39,749 bases of DNA from a virus. This document shows positions 30,638-37,434 of this stretch, piece by piece (position 1 is the stretch's first letter; the number at the start of each line of letters is the position of its first letter). The notes beneath the pieces are model-generated. The model ran no database searches, had not been told where the DNA came from, and worked only from the letters and a program-made list of their open reading frames with translations. Where the stretch lies: positions 1 through 39,749 of IMG/VR virus record IMGVR_UViG_3300023083_000004; one strand, 5' to 3'. Position numbers and translations under genes: made by a program.

Positions 30638-31020
30638 AGCCCTGCCTCCTGAAGGGCAACTTTGATTTTGTTGGCCTCAACGACAGGTAGACGGTATCCT
30701 GAACCCCAAACTGTGTCTGTAGCTGCCCCAGCTCTTTTTTTGATGGCCTGACGCAGGTGGCACTGCATGACGCTGGAAATACGTCGTGCGTCTTCGCCAT
30801 CATATCCAAATGCTCGTGCTATGCGTTCGTGCGAAAGCGCGTGTCCTGCGTTTCTCATCATAAGCGTGAGAGCTTGCGCAGCTTGCGGACGAGTGCCCAT
30901 CCAACGGGCCAAGTCATGAATGCGGGGGTCAATAATTTCGCCCTCCGTCATTTCGTATTCAGCCAGCGTCTCCTTTAACTCACGGACTTGTCGCTGAAGT
31001 CTCGCGCAGTTATCACACAT
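30634..31020 (-). CDS. OmpR-type winged-helix regulator with N-terminal coiled coil
   Basis: From the ATG at 31020 (GGGAG upstream, overlapping the previous stop) the product is 128 residues. An N-terminal 'CDNC' pair and coiled coil ('LQRQVRELKETLAEYE') precede a trans_reg_C-like domain: 'ALTLMMRNAGHALSHERIAR', 'MQCHLRQAIKKR' and the wing 'TVWGSGYRLP'. There is no receiver domain, so activity is not controlled by phosphorylation. OmpR/PhoB domains bind direct repeats spaced about 11 bp, which is the spacing of two motif copies at 22865 and 22876. It is a candidate transcription switch for the phage. Confidence 0.75.
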   Translation of the reverse strand: MCDNCARLQRQVRELKETLAEYEMTEGEIIDPRIHDLARWMGTRPQAAQALTLMMRNAGHALSHERIARAFGYDGEDARRISSVMQCHLRQAIKKRAGAATDTVWGSGYRLPVVEANKIKVALQEAGL

Positions 31021-31429
31021 TCGCCCGCTCCCTTGCCAGTCGCACACCATAGATCACAGACGAATGATCGCGACCGAACCACTTCCCGATCAAGGGATAA
31101 GACGGAGGCCGTCCGTTCGGCATGATGATCTCGCTACGGATCGTCCGCATGACCTCGTGGCGAGCGTGCGAAATCTCGCGATAGACGGTCGCTGACAGGA
31201 CTGAGCGCGGGTCGTAACCAAGTTCCCACGAACGCTTGATAACGGCGTCCTTGACGCGCTCCGGCATGACAGCGCGGGGCGTCGTAACCTTCTTCGCCAT
31301 ACGCAGACGCCTCAGCTTTCCAATGACTTCGTTTTTGGTTGCACCGATGATTTCGGCGGTTCTGGCGTAGGTGAAGCCGCGACGACGCAGAACGATAGCC
31401 ATGCGCAGGTTGTCCGGGGTCCAGTTCAT
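31013..31429 (-). CDS. GcrA-like HTH fused to DnaA domain-IV-like HTH
   Basis: From ATG 31429 (GGGAGCCGAA upstream, overlapping the previous stop) the product is 138 residues. Residues 1-45 ('NWTPDNLRMAIVLRRRGFTY...NEVIGKLRRL') match the N-terminal helix-turn-helix of the GcrA cell-cycle regulator. Residues about 80-133 match the C-terminal DNA-binding domain of DnaA, with the signature-like 'IGKWFGRDHSSVIYGV' (114-129). There is no ATPase domain. It could bind DnaA-box-like or methylation-controlled sites to redirect host replication or transcription. A longer frame to 31645 lacks sensible protein sequence. Confidence 0.75.
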   Translation of the reverse strand: MNWTPDNLRMAIVLRRRGFTYARTAEIIGATKNEVIGKLRRLRMAKKVTTPRAVMPERVKDAVIKRSWELGYDPRSVLSATVYREISHARHEVMRTIRSEIIMPNGRPPSYPLIGKWFGRDHSSVIYGVRLARERANV

Positions 31430-31548
31430 TTCGGCTCCCACGAGAACTTGCGGATCGTCGGCTTCGGATACAGGTCCGTGCGTTCGGTGTGCGATGCGCG
31501 CTTGGGCTTGCGGGGTGGGGTGTTGTTCTGGTTGGTGTGGGTGGTCAT
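31426..31548 (-). CDS. Small basic protein
   Basis: This 40-residue frame overlaps neighbours on both sides (ATGA). The product is rich in Thr, Asn, Pro and Lys/Arg ('NNTPPRKPKRASHTERTDLY') and is probably unfolded or nucleic-acid-binding. Coupling supports translation; function is unknown. Confidence 0.5.
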   Translation of the reverse strand: MTTHTNQNNTPPRKPKRASHTERTDLYPKPTIRKFSWEPK

Positions 31549-31820
31549 GCGGATTGCTCCGTAACGAAAACCTGACGAGGATCAGGCAACGGCATCCAGC
31601 CGATAGGCTCGGGGTGAACGTGATCATAACCCCCGTCGCGGTCACAGTCTGACATATCGTACAGGGTGTATTTTCTCACGCCGTCTCTGTCATAGTGCGA
31701 GTAGCGCGCGGGGACTGAGGTTGGCGGATATGAAGTCCCGTAGCTTTCGAAGCCGGGAACAGAAACAAGGATGACGTCGTCTCTATCCTTGTTGACGGTA
31801 TCCATTGAACGCCATGTCAT
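31545..31820 (-). CDS. DUF551-like phage protein
   Basis: This 91-residue protein begins 'MTWRSMDTVNKDRDDVILVS' and ends near 'PIGWMPLPDP'. The frame 'W..MDT...D...VIL ... GWMPLP' is typical of DUF551-type proteins carried by many phages as early accessory genes. A second member lies at 37574. The fold is small and beta-rich; the role is not established. Confidence 0.6.
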   Translation of the reverse strand: MTWRSMDTVNKDRDDVILVSVPGFESYGTSYPPTSVPARYSHYDRDGVRKYTLYDMSDCDRDGGYDHVHPEPIGWMPLPDPRQVFVTEQSA

Positions 31821-31948
31821 CCCATCCCCTCCACCTTCCCGCGCAGTTCCAACACCGATTGCGCCGTCATCCCCTCAACTTCCAACGGCCCGCCCAATAA
31901 CCTCAGGAGGTAGGCGCGTTCGGTGGGGGTGAGTAGAAGCGGGGTCAT
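31817..31948 (-). CDS. Small leucine-rich protein
   Basis: A 43-residue frame ('MTPLLLTPTERAYLLRLLGG') overlaps both neighbours by ATGA. It is helical with alternating leucines, the appearance of a small protein-binding peptide. Nothing further is recognisable. Confidence 0.5.
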   Translation of the reverse strand: MTPLLLTPTERAYLLRLLGGPLEVEGMTAQSVLELRGKVEGMG

Positions 31949-32133
31949 GGTTTTTTAGCCCGAACAACGACGACTTGTCCGTTCGTGTCCATCACCTGCA
32001 TCACGTTAGGCCAGCCGCCTCCGATTCCTTTGTACGAGGAGCAAGGCCAGCCAAGCCTACGGACTTGGTTGTCGAAATCGTACGCATCCTGCTCGGATAC
32101 ATAATAGCCTTTCGCGCCTTTTATGTCGTTCAT
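31945..32133 (-). CDS. Small hypothetical protein
   Basis: From ATG 32133 (overlapping the previous TGA) this is a 62-residue protein, 'MNDIKGAKGYYVSEQDAYDF' to 'GQVVVVRAKKP'. A mixed alpha/beta pattern is likely. A longer frame to 32181 would invade the upstream gene, so the short start is preferred. Function unknown. Confidence 0.55.
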   Translation of the reverse strand: MNDIKGAKGYYVSEQDAYDFDNQVRRLGWPCSSYKGIGGGWPNVMQVMDTNGQVVVVRAKKP

Positions 32134-32324
32134 ACCCGCCTCCAGCTCTTGTCCACCGGTTCGATCCCAAGGATTTTGCAAATCTTCGGTCCTGGCGACG
32201 TGCGACCGGACAAAACGTTGCGGATGTACGGGTCCGACAGGTCGAACTTCGCACTGAACTTCGGCACGCTACCGACCTTGTCGATCTTGGCCTTGAGCAT
32301 GATGGTGACTTCGTCGCGGGTCAT
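32130..32324 (-). CDS. Cro/CI-type helix-turn-helix regulator
   Basis: The 64-residue product has a lambda-repressor-type fold: 'EVTIMLKAKIDKVGSVPKFS' then 'FDLSDPYIRNVLSGRTSPGP' and 'CKILGIEPV'. The middle segment is the turn and recognition helix. Located second in an operon beside the divergent early promoters, it is well placed to repress them. There is no protease or oligomerisation domain, so it is Cro-like rather than a full CI. Confidence 0.7.
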   Translation of the reverse strand: MTRDEVTIMLKAKIDKVGSVPKFSAKFDLSDPYIRNVLSGRTSPGPKICKILGIEPVDKSWRRV

Positions 32325-32725
32325 TTGGCTTCCTCAATTTTCTGATCGATCTCAGCCAGAATCTTGGCGCACCGCAGGGTTTGCGCGTGCCTAAGTGCAG
32401 CAAGAGCATCCGTCATAGACGCAAACCAAGGACCACCAGCACCCTGACTTAGGCTGATCCTGGAACCGCCTTTATAGCGATTTTGGATTTGCTCGTCCGT
32501 GTGGTCTGAGCGGGAATGATTATGACCGTTGGTCACTCCCATGCTTACCGCCCCGCTGTCGTAAAGGCCGCCCGTGGTGAACCACCACAAATGAAGCCAT
32601 TCTTTTTCGGCACCAGCGCGAGCGACATCCAGATCGATAGGCTTTGGCGGTTCAGACGGCCAGTTCAAAGCTGCGCGAATTCGCAAATCCTCCATTTCAG
32701 CCTTTTCAGCTTTCGTCATCGCCAT
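32321..32725 (-). CDS. Conserved phage protein with NGH-H motif
   Basis: From ATG 32725 (GGAGAG upstream) the product is 134 residues. An N-terminal charged helix ('TKAEKAEMEDLRIRAALNWP') is followed by 'WWFTTGG...SMGVTNGHNHS' and 'SMTDALAALRHAQTL', and a final helix 'LAEIDQKIEEA'. I recognise this arrangement from hypothetical proteins of other phages, but no function is known to me. It is the first gene of the leftward regulatory operon. Confidence 0.6.
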   Translation of the reverse strand: MAMTKAEKAEMEDLRIRAALNWPSEPPKPIDLDVARAGAEKEWLHLWWFTTGGLYDSGAVSMGVTNGHNHSRSDHTDEQIQNRYKGGSRISLSQGAGGPWFASMTDALAALRHAQTLRCAKILAEIDQKIEEAK

Positions 32726-32762
32726 TGTGATTCTCTCCAGTCCGCTCAATCAGCGTCCCCAC

Positions 32763-32791
32763 ACCCTACGCCGTCGGTATTTCACTTTCAA
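32763..32791 (-). promoter_or_regulatory. Leftward early promoter
   Basis: On the minus strand TTGAAA (32791-32786) and TAGGGT (32768-32763) are 17 bases apart, 38 bases before the ATG at 32725. The leader contains GGACTGGAGAG (32743-32733), close to the leader of the rightward operon. Confidence 0.5.
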
Positions 32792-32804
32792 CATCAAAAA
32801 TAGT

Positions 32805-32833
32805 TTGACACCCCACCCCACCGGGTTCATGGT
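32805..32833 (+). promoter_or_regulatory. Rightward early promoter
   Basis: TTGACA (32805-32810) is a consensus -35 box, followed after 17 bases by CATGGT (32828-32833). The short leader holds GGTTATAGGAACTGGAGA (32837-32854), repeated almost exactly at 34672, and the first gene starts at 32863. The rightward and leftward -35 boxes are only 13 bases apart, so one bound protein could control both. Confidence 0.5.
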
Positions 32834-32862
32834 TCCGGTTATAGGAACTGGAGAACCTGAAG

Positions 32863-33222
32863 ATGAGCTACGATGTTTCGATTGGCGACTTTGACGCCAA
32901 CTACACGTCAAACGTGGCGGCGCTGTTTTATGACCACATCCCAGCGCGAGACAGCCGAGGAGGCTTGCACGAATTGCACGGCAAGACCGGCAAGCAAGCC
33001 GTTGCGATTTTGAACGAAGCTTGGAGCCGTATCCATGCGACAAAGCTGCAAACGTGGCGCGAGAACCTGAAGGGTGAAGCTGTCGTCGGCGAGCCTGAAA
33101 TGTGCGCCAAGTACGACGCGCCGAACGGCTGGGGTTCTATGGTTGGCGGCCTGATCTTTCTGGGTCAGATCACTGTCGCCTGTGCCTCTAACCCGCGTAA
33201 GAAAGTGAGCGTGTGCGCATGA
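32863..33222 (+). CDS. First rightward early protein, hypothetical
   Basis: The 119-residue protein 'MSYDVSIGDFDANYTSNVAA' includes 'YDHIPARDSRGGLHELHGKT' and a C-terminal 'GSMVGGLIFLGQITVACA'. The pattern is one I associate with phage hypothetical proteins. Being first behind a strong promoter it is likely made early and in quantity. Function is not known. Confidence 0.65.
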   Translation: MSYDVSIGDFDANYTSNVAALFYDHIPARDSRGGLHELHGKTGKQAVAILNEAWSRIHATKLQTWRENLKGEAVVGEPEMCAKYDAPNGWGSMVGGLIFLGQITVACASNPRKKVSVCA

Positions 33223-33506
33223 CCACCCCCACCCAAGCCGCCCTGTTCACCGCGCTGAACGAGTTCTTCCGCGAGTACGAAGACCGCCACGGCAGAAACC
33301 AGGCCACACGCGACGAGGCGACGAACCTCGCTTGTCAGTACGAACTGATCGTCAGCGACGCCCTCACCGTCGCCCAAAAATACGCCGCCCTCGCTGACGT
33401 GCATGACCGCGCACTGGAGATCGCCATGACGCTGATCGATGAACCCGCAGACCTCGTCGGCCCGCTGGTCGGGCGGATGGTTGATGTGCAGATGGAGGGG
33501 GTGTGA
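33219..33506 (+). CDS. Early hypothetical protein, helical
   Basis: From ATG 33219, which overlaps the previous TGA, the product is 95 residues, nearly all helical and acidic ('NEFFREYEDRHGRNQATRDE', 'DRALEIAMTLIDEPADLVGP'). Its stop overlaps the next ATG by one base. Unrecognised. Confidence 0.6.
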   Translation: MTTPTQAALFTALNEFFREYEDRHGRNQATRDEATNLACQYELIVSDALTVAQKYAALADVHDRALEIAMTLIDEPADLVGPLVGRMVDVQMEGV

Positions 33507-33817
33507 TGGAAGATAGAGAGCTTCCGCCACAAGAGATCATCGACATGGTCCGTTTCACATGGAAGAGAATGCGCGCGTCTCTTGCTTCCGATCTGATGAA
33601 ATACGGCTATGCGCGCGCCGTTGGCATACCGAAGATAAAGGCCGCAGACATCAGCGCGTCAGACGACGTGACACAAACCTCGCGCGTCTATGATCTTGGC
33701 TTCGAGCTTCGCCACGTATCGCCACTCTTTCACGGGTTCCCGTACGTTTATCGGATCATGTGCTTCGGTATCGAAGTCGAAACCGGTCCATGTCCCGAAA
33801 GTTACAAACCCAAATGA
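33506..33817 (+). CDS. Early hypothetical protein
   Basis: This 103-residue protein starts 'MEDRELPPQEIIDMVRFTWK' (ATG 33506, TGATG overlap). It has a helical first half and a strand-rich second half ('VYDLGFELRHVSPLFHGFPY'). No family is recognised. Confidence 0.55.
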   Translation: MEDRELPPQEIIDMVRFTWKRMRASLASDLMKYGYARAVGIPKIKAADISASDDVTQTSRVYDLGFELRHVSPLFHGFPYVYRIMCFGIEVETGPCPESYKPK

Positions 33818-34035
33818 CCGACTGCATCCAACACCCCGAAACACTCAACGTCCGCGCGCCTGCTAGTTTCGAGAATTCGATGAGTCTGCTCTTGCTGGCC
33901 ATCGGGAATCTGGAGCGCGACGGACCACGAACCTCAGACGACATCGCGCGCCTTAGACTGGCCGTGTCGCGTCTGGATACGGCAACTTCACGAGCCGCGC
34001 GTGCGGTTGAACTTCAACAAGGAACCGGAAAATGA
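33814..34035 (+). CDS. Early hypothetical protein, helical
   Basis: From ATG 33814 (ATGA overlap) the product is 73 residues, with long helices ('ENSMSLLLLAIGNLERDGPR', 'DDIARLRLAVSRLDTATSRA') suggesting a coiled-coil binder. Unrecognised. Confidence 0.55.
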   Translation: MTDCIQHPETLNVRAPASFENSMSLLLLAIGNLERDGPRTSDDIARLRLAVSRLDTATSRAARAVELQQGTGK

Positions 34036-34244
34036 ACACCGATCACAGGAACGACCCTGAATATCTGGCCCGTCCAACTTACCCCGGCCAGCGCATCGCT
34101 GAAACCCCATCGCACGATTTCGACCATGACGACGTGACGGAAGAAGACGACCGAAGCGTGCGCGCCCTGCTGTTCGTCGTCGGTTGCGCCATGCTTCTCG
34201 TGGCGTTCACCGTGGGCGTGATTTGTGGGAGCGTGTGGGGATGA
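34032..34244 (+). CDS. Single-pass membrane protein
   Basis: This 70-residue protein has an acidic N-terminal half ('HDFDHDDVTEEDDRSVR') and one C-terminal membrane segment ('ALLFVVGCAMLLVAFTVGVI'). It should sit in the inner membrane with the acidic part in the cytoplasm. Early membrane peptides of this kind can block superinfection or alter the envelope, but that is inference. Confidence 0.55.
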   Translation: MNTDHRNDPEYLARPTYPGQRIAETPSHDFDHDDVTEEDDRSVRALLFVVGCAMLLVAFTVGVICGSVWG

Positions 34245-34459
34245 CCCGCCTAGCCATTCCCTCAAACATCCACGATCTCGCCACCCGCGCACACAACGAC
34301 GCGAAACGCGCTGCAACGGCGCTGACGGGCACATCGACGCTGGCGGCCCTGACGGCGGCCAGGCTTGCGGTTGATCGCTCCATCGACGCACAGCGCGCGT
34401 TGAGGCCCATGATCCGGCGTCTGGAGCGGGAGGCGCGGTTGGCGGGGAGTGTGGGATGA
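34241..34459 (+). CDS. Early hypothetical protein, helical
   Basis: From ATG 34241 (ATGA overlap) the product is 72 residues, alanine- and arginine-rich and fully helical ('DLATRAHNDAKRAATALTGT', 'ALRPMIRRLEREARLAG'). Basic charge may mean nucleic-acid or ribosome binding. Unrecognised. Confidence 0.5.
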   Translation: MTRLAIPSNIHDLATRAHNDAKRAATALTGTSTLAALTAARLAVDRSIDAQRALRPMIRRLEREARLAGSVG

Positions 34460-34659
34460 GTGAGCCGCGTAAGCCCCGTGGCTTCCAACTCATGACCCCC
34501 GAGCGCCGCAAGGAGATCGCTGCGAAGGGCGGGGCTGTTAAGGGGAGGAAGGGACTGTCCGCGATGTCGTCCGACCGGAAGACCGAAATCCAGGCCTCGG
34601 CCAACGAAATCCGCTGGCGCAGACACCGCGAAAAAAAGCTGTTGACGCCCGAGGAATAG
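34456..34659 (+). CDS. KGG-motif small basic protein
   Basis: This 67-residue protein has 'TPERRKEIAAKGGAVKGRKG', similar to the KGG repeats of small hydrophilic stress proteins, and a basic tail 'RWRRHREKKLLTPEE'. It is likely disordered. Its last codons overlap the -35 box of an internal promoter (34642). Confidence 0.5.
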   Translation: MSEPRKPRGFQLMTPERRKEIAAKGGAVKGRKGLSAMSSDRKTEIQASANEIRWRRHREKKLLTPEE

Positions 34660-34669
34660 GGCGTATGTT
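34642..34669 (+). promoter_or_regulatory. Internal early promoter
   Basis: TTGACG (34642-34647) and TATGTT (34664-34669) are 16 bases apart. Downstream, GGTTATTGGAACTGGAGA (34672-34689) repeats the leader of the main early promoter with one mismatch in 18 bases, and an ATG follows at 34696. Confidence 0.5.
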
Positions 34670-34695
34670 GTGGTTATTGGAACTGGAGATTGAAG

Positions 34696-34926
34696 ATGCG
34701 CTGGAACATTCTGACCAATAGCGGATACCGTTACGAATATGCGGGCGCGGTCGTGGCCGACACTGTCAAGCAGGCCCGCGCAGAAGCCGCCTGGTTCCTT
34801 GGTGGCGAAACGGACACGACCGGTCGCAAGCGCGATTTCAAGGTTCAGCGTCAAGAACCTATCGACGCCGAAAACATCCGCACCATGGGCGGCGGGCCCT
34901 TCGCTCGCGGGAGTCACGGGCTATGA
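34696..34926 (+). CDS. Early hypothetical protein
   Basis: This 76-residue protein starts 'MRWNILTNSGYRYEYAGAVV' at ATG 34696, with GGAG seven bases upstream. Alternating strands and a helix ('DTVKQARAEAAWFLG') suggest a small alpha/beta fold. It is read from its own promoter. An 8-codon frame (34923-34949) overlaps its stop and is probably a remnant. Confidence 0.55.
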   Translation: MRWNILTNSGYRYEYAGAVVADTVKQARAEAAWFLGGETDTTGRKRDFKVQRQEPIDAENIRTMGGGPFARGSHGL

Positions 34927-34980
34927 CTGACCACACATCGCTGATCTAGGGGAAGACGCGGCGGGCGGAACAACAAAAAA

Positions 34981-35009
34981 GGCCGGTCCCTCATCACAAG
35001 AGACCGGCC
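34981..35009 (-). terminator. Leftward (antisense) intrinsic terminator inside the rightward operon
   Basis: GGCCGGTC (34981-34988) and GACCGGCC (35002-35009) form an 8-bp perfect stem. On the minus strand it is followed by TTTTTT (34980-34975), the shape of a Rho-independent terminator for leftward transcription. On the plus strand there is no T-run after it, so rightward transcripts should pass. Confidence 0.6.
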
Positions 35010-35040
35010 ACCATCATCCTTGGAACTCTGGAGAGAGAAG

Positions 35041-35550
35041 ATGACGAAACCGCAAGATACACACGCCACCCCATCCACGCAACCCACCCCGGGCGGGCAT
35101 ACTCCCGGTCCGTGGGCGAAAATCCGTGGCGAGCTTGTCGGCTCGAACGGCAAGAAAGTGGTCGAGTACAGCAGTGGCGTTGCCATCATGTGCGGCGGCG
35201 GGGCGGACCCTGAAAGCGTCGCTAATACCAACCTTCGGAACGCCGCTCCTGATCTGCTGGAGGCGCTGCAAGAGTGCAGGGCCAAACTATCAGGCTTCGT
35301 CGGCGCATGTGCCGAGATGACGGACTGCGGTCCCGATGTGGAAGCGCTCAAACGGGCTGACGCGGCGATTGCGAAGGCGCTGATCCGTAAGCTGGCTTTG
35401 GCTCTGGTCGAAGCGAAGCGGTCCATGTGGATTGACGCCCGCGCGACTTGGACGATGACGGACTTCACGAACTGGGCCGTCGTTCAGCAAATGAACGAAG
35501 CTCTCGCTGAAGCCCGCTCCGTTCTCGATGGACCGGAGTCCGGCCAATGA
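35041..35550 (+). CDS. Conserved phage hypothetical protein
   Basis: From ATG 35041 (GGAG seven bases upstream in a third copy of the leader-like element) the product is 169 residues. It has a flexible start, 'HTPGPWAKIRGELVGSNGKK', then 'SVANTNLRNAAPDLLEALQE'. The 'HTPGPW' and 'NA.LIAAAPDLLEAL'-type motifs recur in many phage hypothetical proteins. The rest is helical. Role unknown. Confidence 0.65.
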   Translation: MTKPQDTHATPSTQPTPGGHTPGPWAKIRGELVGSNGKKVVEYSSGVAIMCGGGADPESVANTNLRNAAPDLLEALQECRAKLSGFVGACAEMTDCGPDVEALKRADAAIAKALIRKLALALVEAKRSMWIDARATWTMTDFTNWAVVQQMNEALAEARSVLDGPESGQ

Positions 35551-36173
35551 CCCGCGACCTTCCCGTCTCCCCCACCCCCGGAGAGCCGCTGCGAGCGGAG
35601 GACGTGGGCTTGCTCGTGAAGGGGGACCAGTTGCGAGTGATAGAGGCAGACACGTTTTATACGAAGCGTGGTTTTCCGAACGGATCAAACGTCACTTTCG
35701 ACGCGATCGACGAGGACGAAAACGGCCAATGGATCGTCGTGCAGGAACTTCCGGGCTCGGGCGCTTATCCTCGCCGCTTCGAGTTCGTCTCCCGTCCTGA
35801 CCGCCTCGTGTCCGCCGAACCCGACCGGGCAGAGGGTGGGGAGGGGGCAGAGGTCGCCGCTGTGGCCGGCATCAATCCCGCGCATTTGGCGTCGAACGAA
35901 ACCGCTCAAGAGTGGCTCAACCACAAACTGGCTGAACTTCATCAGCAAGGGTCGATTACGCATTGGGCCGTTGGTGATGACGCTCTTGCCGCCCTGTCCT
36001 CCTCACCATCCCAGGAACAGGCCGGGGCGGTTGAGATCGCACGGATCATCTGGGAGAGGTTCGCGCCGGAGTCTGACATTGATCCAGCGAACGCACAGCG
36101 CGGCGAATATCGTCAAACCGCCGATCAGATCATCGCCGCCCTCTCCACCAGCGCGAAGGAGACGGGACAGTGA
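35547..36173 (+). CDS. Early hypothetical protein, two-domain
   Basis: The 208-residue protein has a beta-rich N-terminal half ('GLLVKGDQLRVIEADTFYTK', 'NGQWIVVQELPGSGAYPRR'), an acidic linker ('EPDRAEGGEGAE') and a helical C-terminal half ending 'ADQIIAALSTSAKETGQ'. The C-terminal part resembles short segments in neighbouring genes ('TADMIAAL'), suggesting a shared module. Overlaps neighbours by ATGA and GTGA. Confidence 0.55.
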   Translation: MTRDLPVSPTPGEPLRAEDVGLLVKGDQLRVIEADTFYTKRGFPNGSNVTFDAIDEDENGQWIVVQELPGSGAYPRRFEFVSRPDRLVSAEPDRAEGGEGAEVAAVAGINPAHLASNETAQEWLNHKLAELHQQGSITHWAVGDDALAALSSSPSQEQAGAVEIARIIWERFAPESDIDPANAQRGEYRQTADQIIAALSTSAKETGQ

Positions 36174-36313
36174 GCACGTCTTACGAGCCCGTCTTTTTGT
36201 GGCTTCCGCGTCGGCTGACCCTCGGCGCATGGGCCTGGCTTCGAACGGTTCAGCGCGTGTCTGCCAACGGCCCATACGGGCGCAGACACGTCTATCGGGA
36301 CTACAGCAAATGA
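36170..36313 (+). CDS. Small basic protein
   Basis: A 47-residue frame starts at GTG 36170 (GTGA overlap) and ends overlapping the next ATG. The product is arginine-rich with a Trp/Leu patch ('VFLWLPRRLTLGAWAWLRTV'), so it may associate with membrane or RNA. Unrecognised. Confidence 0.5.
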   Translation: MSTSYEPVFLWLPRRLTLGAWAWLRTVQRVSANGPYGRRHVYRDYSK

Positions 36314-36555
36314 CCGCCCCGACCGATCTGATCGAGCGGCTGGAGGCGGCGAGCGTCGGGGAAGATCTGGCGCAGGACGCTTTCACTCGGATGGCGCGGG
36401 CACATGACCGAGGGACCGGTTGTCACCTGACTGCGGACATGATCGCCGCGCTGTCGGTCACTTTCCTAGGCGAGGTGTGGTCTTCGCCCGATCCTCGCCA
36501 GCCCGTCCCCAACGTCCGCGCTCTTACCCTTCGCGCATCGGAGCAATCGAAGTGA
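36310..36555 (+). CDS. Early hypothetical protein with TADMIAAL motif
   Basis: From ATG 36310 the product is 81 residues: 'TAPTDLIERLEAASVGEDLA' then 'HLTADMIAALSVTF'. The motif resembles the end of the 208-residue neighbour. Start and stop overlap adjacent genes. Unrecognised. Confidence 0.55.
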   Translation: MTAPTDLIERLEAASVGEDLAQDAFTRMARAHDRGTGCHLTADMIAALSVTFLGEVWSSPDPRQPVPNVRALTLRASEQSK

Positions 36556-37136
36556 CAGACCAAAACCCCTTGGGGCACACAGGACCGCTGTCTGATCTCG
36601 TTCTGAGAAAGCTGCCCGTCAGGCCGACTACCGAAATGATCGCGGCTGCTGAAGACCTGACCGATTCCAGCGGGCGCCTTCGCTGCGGAGCCGATCTGGT
36701 CTGGCGGACGATGGCTGCCGCATGGCCTGACCAACCCCGCGCCCATCGCCCCGTCGAACAGGCGGCGGCTGGATACCTGATCCAGTGGCGGATCGACACG
36801 GACCGGAAGCGCATCCAACTGACAGACGAGGTCGAGCCGTGGCTGGCCCGCCTGAACCCGACGATCACGCCTCTCGGCCCCCTAGCAGCCTCCCCGCCAT
36901 CCCGAGCGCTTAGCCAGGATGAGCGGGAGGCGTGGAAGCCGATCAGCGAACACGACAACACCGCTGATGAGGTGCTGGTCATGGCTGACGGCTGGACCAA
37001 GCCCATCGTCGCATGGCGGCATCATCCGTCCAGCCGCACGGATATGTGGCTGACGGTCCCCGGCAAATATCAGGTCAAGCCGTCGCTGTTCCGCTCGCTC
37101 CCGAAACCCCAACCCGAAGGTGAGGCCAATGGCTGA
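36552..37136 (+). CDS. Early hypothetical protein
   Basis: From GTG 36552 (GTGA overlap) the product is 194 residues. The first half is helical ('PTTEMIAAAEDLTDSSGRLR', 'DLVWRTMAAAWP'). The second half contains 'AWKPISEHDNTADEVLVMAD' and 'RTDMWLTVPGKYQ', which resembles the DUF551-like 'W.PI....... VL' frame. It may be a fusion of a helical module with a DUF551-type module. The longer upstream frame is not needed. Confidence 0.55.
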   Translation: MTDQNPLGHTGPLSDLVLRKLPVRPTTEMIAAAEDLTDSSGRLRCGADLVWRTMAAAWPDQPRAHRPVEQAAAGYLIQWRIDTDRKRIQLTDEVEPWLARLNPTITPLGPLAASPPSRALSQDEREAWKPISEHDNTADEVLVMADGWTKPIVAWRHHPSSRTDMWLTVPGKYQVKPSLFRSLPKPQPEGEANG

Positions 37137-37434
37137 TCTGCCCGAACGACTGCGTAACATGCGCGTAGTTCTCAAATCCGGCGATTACGACGGTGCTGAC
37201 CTTATGCGCGCGTGGTGCGCGATGACAGATGCCGCCGACGCTCTCGAAGCCCTTACCGCACAGGTCGCGGTGATGGGGGAGGCGTTGGAGCCGTTCGACG
37301 ACTTCGCTGACAACGTCGATGACGTTGGCTGGGCGTCTGACGTGCACAAGGAGCGCATATCCTATTGGTTCGGTCCGTCTGACTTCCGCAAAGCCCGCCG
37401 CGCTGCCCGCGCTGCCGCCAAGGAGCCGTCATGA
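37129..37434 (+). CDS. Early hypothetical protein, helical
   Basis: From ATG 37129, inside the end of the previous gene, the product is 101 residues: 'MADLPERLRNMRVVLKSGDY' then 'DAADALEALTAQVAVMGEAL'. The latter resembles the helix 'AAD.LEAL' common in phage accessory proteins. The C-terminus is basic. Unrecognised. Confidence 0.55.
   Translation: MADLPERLRNMRVVLKSGDYDGADLMRAWCAMTDAADALEALTAQVAVMGEALEPFDDFADNVDDVGWASDVHKERISYWFGPSDFRKARRAARAAAKEPS

Noticed and set aside
34923-34949. 8-codon frame overlapping the stop at 34926
   Set aside because: It is too short to call a gene; probably a remnant or chance start.
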